A stretch of DNA of 64,000 nt from Lachnospiraceae bacterium (GTDB lineage Bacteria; Bacillota; Clostridia; Lachnospirales; Lachnospiraceae): assembly GCA_017450065.1 (NCBI GenBank), contig JAFSYI010000083.1, positions 124,001-188,000 on the forward strand, written 5' to 3'. The notes beneath the pieces were generated by a model. That model was not told where the DNA came from. It did not search any database and was given only the letters and a program-made list of their open reading frames with translations. The translations under genes and the position numbers were made by a program. This document shows positions 34,449-41,993 of this stretch, in pieces. Every line of letters begins with the position of its first letter. Positions within the stretch are counted from its first letter, which is position 1.

Positions 34449-36008
34449 ATGGGAAAGAAAACAACTGTCCTGCTCATGCTTGACGGGTTTGGAATATCTG
34501 ATAACAAAAAGAACAATGCCTTTTATGAAGCAAAGACACCTGTGCTTGATAAGCTTATGAAGGAATATCCCACAGCAAGAGGCCTTTCTTCCGGGATCGC
34601 AGTCGGCCTTCCGAACGGCCAGCCGGGGAATGCGGAAGTGGGATACCGTAATATCGGGGCGGGAAGGATAGTCTATCAGGAGCTAAGCAGGATCAATAAG
34701 GAGATAATGCAGAGGTCTTTTTTTGAGAATGAGGTTCTGCTTGAGACAATAGATCACTGCAGGCGAAACGATTCGGCGCTGCATATAATGGGACTTCTGT
34801 CGGACGGCGGAGTTCATTCCCACATAAGGCATCTGTATTCGCTGCTTGAGCTGGCAGCCGCGAACGGTCTCAGAAAGGTTTATGTACACTGCTTTACGGA
34901 TGGACGGGATGCGCCGGTGCACTCCGGAGCCCGCTACATTGAACACCTTCAGGCTGCAATGAGGGAAATAGGAGCAGGTGAGATCGCAACCGTAAGCGGA
35001 CGTTATTACGCAATGGACCGGGATAACAATTACGACCGGATCAAAGCGGTTTATCTCGCAATGACCCAGGGCGAAGGAAATAAAGCGTCCAATGCGGTCG
35101 AAGCTGTTCTTGCATCATACGATAACGGGATAACCGATGAATTCATTAAACCTACGGTAATAGTTAACGGAGGTGTTCCGGTGGGAACAGTAAATGATGA
35201 TGATTCGGTGATCTTCTTTAACTTCAGGCCGGACAGGGCAAGGGAGCTGACAAGAGCCTTCTGCGAAGACGAATTCCGTATGTTTAAGAGGGAGAGACTT
35301 AACAATATATGTTTCTCCTGTTTTAACGATTATGATACTTCGATCGAAAACAAGAATTCCATTCTTTCCGTTCAGCCGGTTGTAAATACGCTCGGTGAAT
35401 ACATAAGTCTGTGCGGGGGGACCCAGTTAAGGCTTGCGGAATCAGAGACCGCTTCATATGTAACTGTGTTTTTTGACAGCAGGCAGGGAGAACCGTATGA
35501 TGGGGAAGACAGGCTGATAATCCGTTCGCTGAAGAATGTCGAGACCTATGACAGGGTGCCGGGTATGAATTCTTCTGCGGTCTGCGACAGACTTGTAAGC
35601 GAAATAGACGACGGAAGATATGATTTCATATTGTGCAGTCTTCCCAATGCAGATGTTGTAGGGCATACAGGCAGCATGGAGGCATCAGTCAGGGCCTGCG
35701 AGATCGTGGACGAATGTGTCGGAAGGATTTATGATGCCGTAATACGGAGCGGAAGCGTTATGTTTATATGCTCCACTCACGGAAAAGCCGAACAGCTTAC
35801 ATATAATCCGGCACCGGAGCATGAGGAACCTTTCACCGGACATACCATGAATCCCGTTCCGGTCATCATGGTTAATTATACGGAAGGAGTCGGCCTCAGG
35901 GATATCGGCTGTCTTGCGGATATCGCACCGACGATACTTGAATCGATGGACATTAAAAAGCCACGGGAAATGACGGGAAAATCGCTTCTTGTGCGTCCAA
36001 ATGTCTGA
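34449..36008 (+). CDS. Phosphoglycerate mutase (iPGM)-family homologue lacking catalytic residues
   Basis: The 519-residue protein aligns over its full length with cofactor-independent phosphoglycerate mutase. Conserved parts are LDGFG (Asp12), SDGGVHSH (His123), DGRDAP, GRYYAMDRD, FRPDRARE, NADVVGHTG and the late histidine His465. The nucleophile serine is replaced: GNAEVGYRN has Ala62 where GNSEVGH is invariant. The catalytic lysine position reads AESETASY (Thr334), and the metal-binding ADHGN reads STHGKA (Thr443). It is therefore unlikely to be a working mutase. It may be an inactive regulator or have changed chemistry. The frame is intact. Confidence 0.85.
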   Translation: MGKKTTVLLMLDGFGISDNKKNNAFYEAKTPVLDKLMKEYPTARGLSSGIAVGLPNGQPGNAEVGYRNIGAGRIVYQELSRINKEIMQRSFFENEVLLETIDHCRRNDSALHIMGLLSDGGVHSHIRHLYSLLELAAANGLRKVYVHCFTDGRDAPVHSGARYIEHLQAAMREIGAGEIATVSGRYYAMDRDNNYDRIKAVYLAMTQGEGNKASNAVEAVLASYDNGITDEFIKPTVIVNGGVPVGTVNDDDSVIFFNFRPDRARELTRAFCEDEFRMFKRERLNNICFSCFNDYDTSIENKNSILSVQPVVNTLGEYISLCGGTQLRLAESETASYVTVFFDSRQGEPYDGEDRLIIRSLKNVETYDRVPGMNSSAVCDRLVSEIDDGRYDFILCSLPNADVVGHTGSMEASVRACEIVDECVGRIYDAVIRSGSVMFICSTHGKAEQLTYNPAPEHEEPFTGHTMNPVPVIMVNYTEGVGLRDIGCLADIAPTILESMDIKKPREMTGKSLLVRPNV

Positions 36009-36048
36009 AAAGTAGAAACAAATTAAACTAAATATACAAAACCCTCAA

Positions 36049-36095
36049 AATAATGTTGATTATTCACAAAAACTATTGCGATAATCAGCATTATT
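36049..36095 (+). promoter_or_regulatory. 15-bp inverted repeat before the EF-G-like gene
   Basis: Arms AATAATGTTGATTAT (36049-36063) and ATAATCAGCATTATT (36081-36095) match in 14 of 15 positions with a 17-nt gap. The right arm covers the end of the -35 and the spacer of the predicted promoter, suggesting an operator; it could also terminate the upstream gene. Confidence 0.55.
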
Positions 36096-36104
36096 TAGTA
36101 CAAT
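36076..36104 (+). promoter_or_regulatory. Predicted promoter of the EF-G-like gene
   Basis: TTGCGA (36076-36081), 17-nt spacer and TACAAT (36099-36104), 54 nt upstream of the start codon. Confidence 0.6.
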
Positions 36105-36157
36105 ATTAAAGGTGCATTTCAGTTGCATCAATAATACTAATTGGAGGGTACAATTAT

Positions 36158-38254
36158 ATGAATGTTTATACCGGTGACAAGATCCGTAATGTGGTTTTGC
36201 TGGGCCATGGTGGCTGTGGAAAGACCACACTTGTTGAGGCAATGGCTTATCTTTCCGGAATAACCACCAGAATGGGCAAGGTAAGTGATGGAAATACCAT
36301 AAGTGATTATGATAAAGAAGAGCAGAAGAGACAGTTCTCCATAAGCACATCTGTGATCCCTATAGAATGGGAAGGCAATAAGATCAATATTCTGGATACA
36401 CCCGGTTATTTTGATTTTGTAGGTGAAGTAGAAGAGGCGGTTGCCGCAGCGGCGGGAGCTGTAATTGTTGTATCCGGAAAGGCCGGCATCGAGGTGGGTA
36501 CGGAGAAGGCATGGGAAATGTGCGATAAGTACAATCTTCCGAGGATAATCTTTGTTACCGACATGGATGTGGATAATGCAAGCTTCAGGCAGGTTGTAGA
36601 GGACCTTACGGCCAAATACGGCAAGAAGATAGCACCCTTCCATCTTCCCATAAGAGAAGACGAGAAGTTTGTCGGATATGTGAACGTTGTTTCCGAGACC
36701 GCTTATAAGTGGGAGAAGGACGGAAAGGCTACCGAATGCGAGATCCCCGATTACAATAAAGAGAACCTCGGAAAGTTCAGGGATATCCTTATGGAGACCG
36801 TAGCCGAGACAAGTGAAGAGTTCATGGAGAGGTATTTCGGCGGTGATACATTCTCGGAAGATGAGATAAGAGCTGCCCTTAAGGCAAATATCAATGACGG
36901 AAGCATAGTTCCGGTTACCTGCGGCTCTTCAGTTCTCTGTCAGGGAGTATATACACTTATTGATGATATAATCAAGTATTTCAAGAGTCCCGATACAAGA
37001 AGCATTGCCGGAATAAATGTAAAGACCAACGAGATATTCGAAGCCAATTACGATTTCAGCAAGCCAAAGTCGGCGATCATCTGGAAGACCATAGTAGATC
37101 CGTTTATAGGAAAGTACTCGCTGATCAAGGTATGTTCCGGAGTTATCAAGGCGGATGATACGCTCTATAACAACGATAAGGATGTTGAAGAGAAAATATC
37201 CAAGCTGTATGTGTTAAGAGGAAATAAGCCTATAGAGGTTAAGGAGCTTCATGCAGGCGATATCGGAGCAATTGCGAAGCTTACGGCTGCAAGAACAGGC
37301 GATACGCTGTCAACCAAGGCTACGACCATCCAGTATGCCCGTACAGATATCAGCAAGCCTTATACATGTATGAGATACAAGGCCAGGAATAAAGGTGATA
37401 TCGACAAGATCTCCGGTGCTCTTCAGAAGATGATGCATGAAGATCTGACTCTTAAGAATGTTAACGATGCAGAGAACAGACAGACACTTCTTTATGGAAT
37501 GGGTGACCAGCATCTCGAGATAGTGGCAAGCAAGCTTCTCAGCGAATACAAGTGTGAGATAGAGCTTACCGAACCCAAGGTGGCATACCGTGAGACGATC
37601 CGTAAGACTTCGGATGTTGATGCGAAGTATAAGAAGCAGTCCGGAGGACACGGACAGTACGGACATGTTAAGATGAAGTTTGAGCCTCTCGGCAATATGG
37701 ACAAGGCATATGAATTCGAGCAGATAGTAGTCGGTGGAGCAGTTCCGAAGAACTACTTCCCGGCAGTTGAGAAGGGGCTTGCGGAGTCGGTTCTTAAGGG
37801 CCCCCTGGCAGCATATCCGGTTGTCGGAGTTAAGGCCATCCTTTATGACGGATCATACCACCCGGTAGATTCTTCGGAGCAGGCCTTTAAGATGGCTACG
37901 ATCCAGGCCTTCAAGAAAGGCTTTATGGAAGCAGGCCCTGTTCTGCTTGAGCCCATTGCTTCACTTAAGGTTACGGTTCCCGATGATTATACCGGTGATG
38001 TTATGGGAGATCTTAACAAGAGACGCGGTCGTGTTCTGGGCATGAATCCCATAGGCGGAGGCAAGCAGACGATAGAGGCGGAGATCCCGATGACAGGACT
38101 GTACGGATACTGTACGGTACTTCGTTCAATGACGGGTGGACGCGGTGTTTACGAATATGAATTCCTCCGTTATGAGCAGGCTCCCAATGATGTCCAGGAG
38201 AAAGAGGTTGCGGCAAGGGCAAGCAAGCTTACGGACGAAGGCGGAGAAGATTAA
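36158..38254 (+). CDS. EF-G-like translational GTPase, EF-G-2 type
   Basis: A 698-residue protein with all EF-G domains, starting after TGGAGGGT. G1 is GHGGCGKTT. G3 is DTPGYFDF, with Tyr in place of the catalytic His of classic EF-G; I recall this from EF-G-2-type paralogues. G4 reads VTDMD instead of NKMD, which is unusual for guanine recognition. Domain IV has GGHGQYGHVKMKFEPL. It is unlikely to be the main elongation factor. A role in ribosome release, rescue or a special translation state is inference. It is transcribed alone between a promoter with an inverted repeat and a terminator. Confidence 0.88.
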   Translation: MNVYTGDKIRNVVLLGHGGCGKTTLVEAMAYLSGITTRMGKVSDGNTISDYDKEEQKRQFSISTSVIPIEWEGNKINILDTPGYFDFVGEVEEAVAAAAGAVIVVSGKAGIEVGTEKAWEMCDKYNLPRIIFVTDMDVDNASFRQVVEDLTAKYGKKIAPFHLPIREDEKFVGYVNVVSETAYKWEKDGKATECEIPDYNKENLGKFRDILMETVAETSEEFMERYFGGDTFSEDEIRAALKANINDGSIVPVTCGSSVLCQGVYTLIDDIIKYFKSPDTRSIAGINVKTNEIFEANYDFSKPKSAIIWKTIVDPFIGKYSLIKVCSGVIKADDTLYNNDKDVEEKISKLYVLRGNKPIEVKELHAGDIGAIAKLTAARTGDTLSTKATTIQYARTDISKPYTCMRYKARNKGDIDKISGALQKMMHEDLTLKNVNDAENRQTLLYGMGDQHLEIVASKLLSEYKCEIELTEPKVAYRETIRKTSDVDAKYKKQSGGHGQYGHVKMKFEPLGNMDKAYEFEQIVVGGAVPKNYFPAVEKGLAESVLKGPLAAYPVVGVKAILYDGSYHPVDSSEQAFKMATIQAFKKGFMEAGPVLLEPIASLKVTVPDDYTGDVMGDLNKRRGRVLGMNPIGGGKQTIEAEIPMTGLYGYCTVLRSMTGGRGVYEYEFLRYEQAPNDVQEKEVAARASKLTDEGGED

Positions 38255-38278
38255 AACAGACATTTTCCACGGGGTTAC

Positions 38279-38315
38279 AACGAGGGCTTGTGCGTGCACG
38301 GGTCCTCGTTCTTTC
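38279..38315 (+). terminator. Terminator after the EF-G-like gene
   Basis: AACGAGG (38279-38285) and CCTCGTT (38304-38310) form the outer stem, GTGC/GCAC an inner stem, followed by CTTTC. The T run is short. Confidence 0.6.
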
Positions 38316-38317
38316 AA

Positions 38318-38346
38318 TTGAGGAAACCTGTTCTGTATGGTATACT
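38318..38346 (+). promoter_or_regulatory. Predicted distal leuS promoter
   Basis: TTGAGG (38318-38323), 17-nt spacer and TATACT (38341-38346). It lies just after the upstream terminator. Confidence 0.55.
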
Positions 38347-38430
38347 TTTTTATGGCCTGATTTATTGATATAAGAAACTGTTAAGATCCGCAACGGCAGA
38401 GCTTAAGGAATATATAGGGGCCAGACAGAC

Positions 38431-38459
38431 TTGACAGTGCGGGAATGTATGGATAGAAT
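38431..38459 (+). promoter_or_regulatory. Predicted proximal leuS promoter
   Basis: Consensus TTGACA (38431-38436), 17-nt spacer and TAGAAT (38454-38459), 61 nt upstream of the start codon. Together with the distal promoter it suggests dual transcription starts. Confidence 0.6.
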
Positions 38460-38519
38460 GGATACGTTGAGCGACTGTCGGCTGCTTGACATAAATCAGA
38501 AAAAAAGAGAGGCAACAAA

Positions 38520-40943
38520 ATGGCTACACCGTACAATCATGCTGCCGTTGAGAAAAAATGGCAGGAATACTGGGAAAAAAACGAGACTTTTAAGACCGAT
38601 GTACATGATTTTTCCAAACCAAAGTATTACGCGCTTGATATGTTCCCTTATCCTTCGGGAGTGGGACTTCATGCGGGACATCCTGAAGGATATACCGCAA
38701 CGGATATAATGTCGAGGATGAAGAGGATGCAGGGATATAACGTTCTCCATCCCATGGGATACGATTCGTTCGGACTTCCTGCCGAGCAGTACGCCGTGAA
38801 GACGGGAAATCATCCCAACGGCTTCACACAGGAGAACATAAAGACCTTTTCCAAACAGCTTAAGGAGCTTGGTTTTGACTATGACTGGAGCAAGATGATA
38901 GCCACTTCGGATCCCAAGTTCTATAAATGGACGCAGTGGATATTCAAACAGCTCTATCTTGACGGATATGCCAAGTATATAGATATGCCTGTCAACTGGT
39001 GCGAGGAGCTGGGCACAGTCCTTTCGAATGATGAGGTTATAGACGGTAAATCGGAACGCGGAGGATACCCTGTCGTCCGTAAGAATATGAAGCAGTGGGT
39101 AATAGACCAGCCGGCCTTTGCAGAGAAGCTGCTTGAAGGACTTGATGAGATAGACTGGCCGGTATCCACAAAGGAGATACAGCGTAACTGGATAGGCCGT
39201 TCCGAGGGTGTCGAGGTGGACTTTGAGATAGTCGGCGGTGGAAAGTTCTCAATATATACCACCTGTATCGAGACCATATACGGTATTACATTTATGGTAC
39301 TTGCACCGGATGGAAAGATCGTTCAGGAGCTTATGCCCAGGATCGAAAATAAAGAGGAAGTCCGGGCATATATAGACGAGACACTTAAGAAGAATGATAT
39401 GGACAGGACCGAGCTTAACAAGACCAAGTCGGGCTGTGAGCTTAAGGGTCTTTCATGTATAAACCCCGTAAACGGGAAGGAAGCAAAGCTGTTTATCGGT
39501 GATTTCGTGCTTGCAAGCTACGGTACGGGAGCCGTAATGGCCGTTCCGTCGCATGACCAGCGTGACTTTGAATACGCTCAGGCACATAACATTCCGATGC
39601 TTCAGGTCATAGAAGGACGTGATGTGAGTGAGTGCGCATTTGAGAAGCATGATTATCTCGGAAAAGGCTGCAGGCTCATCAATTCCGGGGAATTTACCGG
39701 GCTTACGGTGGAAGAGGCAAAGGAAGCCATAACAGATAAGCTTGTTAAGATGGGCGTTGCAAGAAGAACGGTCAATTATCATTTCAGGGAATGGATATTC
39801 GCGCGTCAGCGCTACTGGGGTGAGCCTGTTCCGGTGGTTCATACGGAAGACGGAAAGATCCATGTGCTTGATGATGATGAGCTGCCGCTTATCCTGCCCG
39901 AGCTTGAGGATTACAGGGGAAAGAACGGCAAGGCTCCTCTGGAGAATGCGGAAGAGTGGAAGAAATACGACCATAACGGCATAAAGGGAGTCCGTGAGAC
40001 CTCCACAATGCCCGGATCTGCAGGATCCAGCTGGTATTTCCTCAGGTATATCGACCCCGATAATGATGAGGTATTCGCGGATCAGGAACTGCTTAAACAC
40101 TGGATGCCGGTGGATCTTTATATCGGCGGACCTGAGCATGCCGTAGGTCATCTTATGTATTCGAGAATATGGAACAGATATCTGTACGACAAGGGACTCT
40201 CCCCGGTAAAGGAGCCGTTTAAGAAGCTTGTGCATCAGGGTATGATCCTTGGTGAGAACGGTATTAAGATGGGTAAGCGTTTCCCTGAATTTGTTGTCAA
40301 TCCGAGCGATATAGTCAGAGAGTACGGAGCCGATACTCTGAGGCTGTATGAAATGTTCATGGGACCTCTTGAGGTCAGCAAGCCATGGAGCCAGCAGGGC
40401 GTAGAGGGGGCAAGAAGGTTTATAAACCGCGTCTTTACCTTCTTTACTTCTGAAGGGAATATCGTTGATGAGCAGGTTCCTTCACTTGACAGGCTTTATC
40501 ATAAGACCGTTAAGAAGATAACGGATGATTTTGAGAAGCTTGCATTCAATACGGCAATATCCCAGATGATGATCTTTGTTAATGCTCTGTATAAAGAGGG
40601 AAAGTGTCCGAAGGAATATGCCGAGAGCTTCATTAAGATGTTTTCATGCATATGCCCGCATGTGGGTGAAGAAATATGGGAGAGCCTGGGACATGATAAC
40701 ACCCTTGCTTATGAACCGTGGCCCGGATATGACGCACAGATGTGTAAGGATGACACTGTTGAGATCGGCGTTCAGGTAAACGGCAAGGTAAAGGGAACAG
40801 TCGGGATAGCGGTGGATGAGGCAAAGGATGCTGCCATCGCAAAGGCAAAGGAAGCAGAAGGCGTGGCAAGGGCAATAGAAGGAAAGACCATCGTAAAAGA
40901 GATATATGTGCCCGGAAAGATAATAAATATAGTTGTTAAGTAG
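38520..40943 (+). CDS. leuS: Leucine--tRNA ligase
   Basis: An 807-residue class I synthetase with PYPSGVGLHAGHPEGYTATD (HIGH motif HAGH), a CP1 editing domain (about 225-420) and a C-terminal anticodon domain. The catalytic lysine loop reads IKMGKRFPEF instead of the common KMSKS; the family position is clear from the flanking VVNPSDIV. It charges tRNA-Leu. The start follows AGAGAGG. I see no T-box in the 265-nt spacer. A strong terminator follows at 40968. Confidence 0.96.
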   Translation: MATPYNHAAVEKKWQEYWEKNETFKTDVHDFSKPKYYALDMFPYPSGVGLHAGHPEGYTATDIMSRMKRMQGYNVLHPMGYDSFGLPAEQYAVKTGNHPNGFTQENIKTFSKQLKELGFDYDWSKMIATSDPKFYKWTQWIFKQLYLDGYAKYIDMPVNWCEELGTVLSNDEVIDGKSERGGYPVVRKNMKQWVIDQPAFAEKLLEGLDEIDWPVSTKEIQRNWIGRSEGVEVDFEIVGGGKFSIYTTCIETIYGITFMVLAPDGKIVQELMPRIENKEEVRAYIDETLKKNDMDRTELNKTKSGCELKGLSCINPVNGKEAKLFIGDFVLASYGTGAVMAVPSHDQRDFEYAQAHNIPMLQVIEGRDVSECAFEKHDYLGKGCRLINSGEFTGLTVEEAKEAITDKLVKMGVARRTVNYHFREWIFARQRYWGEPVPVVHTEDGKIHVLDDDELPLILPELEDYRGKNGKAPLENAEEWKKYDHNGIKGVRETSTMPGSAGSSWYFLRYIDPDNDEVFADQELLKHWMPVDLYIGGPEHAVGHLMYSRIWNRYLYDKGLSPVKEPFKKLVHQGMILGENGIKMGKRFPEFVVNPSDIVREYGADTLRLYEMFMGPLEVSKPWSQQGVEGARRFINRVFTFFTSEGNIVDEQVPSLDRLYHKTVKKITDDFEKLAFNTAISQMMIFVNALYKEGKCPKEYAESFIKMFSCICPHVGEEIWESLGHDNTLAYEPWPGYDAQMCKDDTVEIGVQVNGKVKGTVGIAVDEAKDAAIAKAKEAEGVARAIEGKTIVKEIYVPGKIINIVVK

Positions 40944-40967
40944 CGTGATTTAAAATACGAACAGGGA

Positions 40968-40995
40968 AAGGACGTCCTCAGGGATGTCCTTTTTT
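40968..40995 (+). terminator. Rho-independent terminator after leuS
   Basis: AAGGACGTCC and GGATGTCCTT form a 10-bp stem with one G-T pair and a TCAG loop, followed by a run of six T. Confidence 0.9.
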
Positions 40996-41037
40996 GAGGC
41001 ACAAAGTCCGGTGGATACAATATGTATGCATTATCAC

Positions 41038-41065
41038 TTGATTTTTCATCAATATATAGTAAAAT
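41038..41065 (+). promoter_or_regulatory. Predicted promoter of the sortase locus
   Basis: TTGATT (41038-41043), 16-nt spacer and TAAAAT (41060-41065). The leader to the sortase start is about 98 nt and contains a large hairpin. Confidence 0.5.
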
Positions 41066-41092
41066 GGATGTGTATGTTTAGGCGTTAGTGTA

Positions 41093-41146
41093 AATATTGG
41101 TATCATAAGGCATCCATCACATGCGGTTTCCCTTATGATCAATATT
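41093..41146 (+). repeat. Long CATAAGG/CCTTATG inverted repeat in the sortase leader
   Basis: ATCATAAGG (41102-41110) pairs with CCTTATGAT (41131-41139), extended by AATATTG (41093-41099) with CAATATT (41140-41146), leaving a 2-nt bulge: 16 pairs. The loop resembles that of the element at 9368. Confidence 0.75.
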
Positions 41147-41169
41147 CGGAAGTGGAGCCGTGAGGGGAA

Positions 41170-41967
41170 ATGGCCGGAAAAAACAAGGGGAAAAAAGAGA
41201 AGCTGAGGAAGCTTTTCCGGACACTGTGCGGAAGTGCGGCACTATTGTGTCTGGGTTATTTTGCTGTTTATGTATATATGTCGCACAGCTCGACAGACCG
41301 GTCTGAGGGGCTGTCTGCGATCAAAGAAAAGGACAACGGTAATGAGACACCGGTAGTCGTTCACCTGAGCGAGGATCCCAGGGCTCCGGAAATGCTCGAT
41401 AAGTTCAGCAAGCTGTATCTTAAGAATAAAAGCATTGTAGGCTGGATAGAGATAGAGGGCACGGAGATAGATTATCCGGTACTCCAGTCCTCCAATGAAG
41501 AATATTATCTGGATCATAATTTCGATCAGGAGAAGGACAATAACGGTTCCATATTTATTGATAAGGAATGCAGTATCTGGCCGCGGAGCCAGAATATAAT
41601 CATATACGGTCACAACATGAAATCCGGGAAAATGTTCGGAACCCTGGACAAATACAAGGACAAGGGTTACTGCGAGAAGCATCCGGTTATCAAGTTCGAT
41701 ACACTGTATGAAAGCGGCGAGTACAGAGTCATGTATGTTTTCAACGAAATAGTGCATGAGGAGGCTGAAGTAACCTTCAAGTATTATCAGTTTGTTAATG
41801 CCAATTCGGCTCAGGAATACAGATCGAACATGAATGAGATGGCGAAGATGTCGTTATATGACACCGGAATAGAATCCTATTACGGAGACAGTCTGATAAC
41901 GCTGTCAACGTGTGATTATTCCGAGGGCGCGCAAAGATTTGTCGTTGTGGCCAAAAAGATAGGATAG
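41170..41967 (+). CDS. srtB: Class B sortase
   Basis: The 265-residue transpeptidase has one N-terminal membrane helix (about 18-38). The catalytic domain shows the SrtB order: His148 in IIYGHNM, Cys248 in ITLSTCDYSEGAQRF and Arg256. Sortases cut a sorting signal and attach the protein to the cell wall. The next gene encodes a surface protein ending with TPKTGD, a membrane helix and a basic tail. Class B sortases of Clostridioides difficile use (S/N/P)PxTG signals, so TPKTG is a plausible substrate. Pilus-type assembly is less likely because no pilin-like partner is seen. Confidence 0.92.
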   Translation: MAGKNKGKKEKLRKLFRTLCGSAALLCLGYFAVYVYMSHSSTDRSEGLSAIKEKDNGNETPVVVHLSEDPRAPEMLDKFSKLYLKNKSIVGWIEIEGTEIDYPVLQSSNEEYYLDHNFDQEKDNNGSIFIDKECSIWPRSQNIIIYGHNMKSGKMFGTLDKYKDKGYCEKHPVIKFDTLYESGEYRVMYVFNEIVHEEAEVTFKYYQFVNANSAQEYRSNMNEMAKMSLYDTGIESYYGDSLITLSTCDYSEGAQRFVVVAKKIG

Positions 41968-41993
41968 GAGTCAGTATAAAACGGGAGTATATT

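Noticed and set aside
34449..36008. Pseudogene interpretation of the phosphoglycerate mutase homologue
   Set aside because: The frame is full-length with conserved motifs around the changed residues, so it is not decaying DNA; loss of catalysis looks selective.
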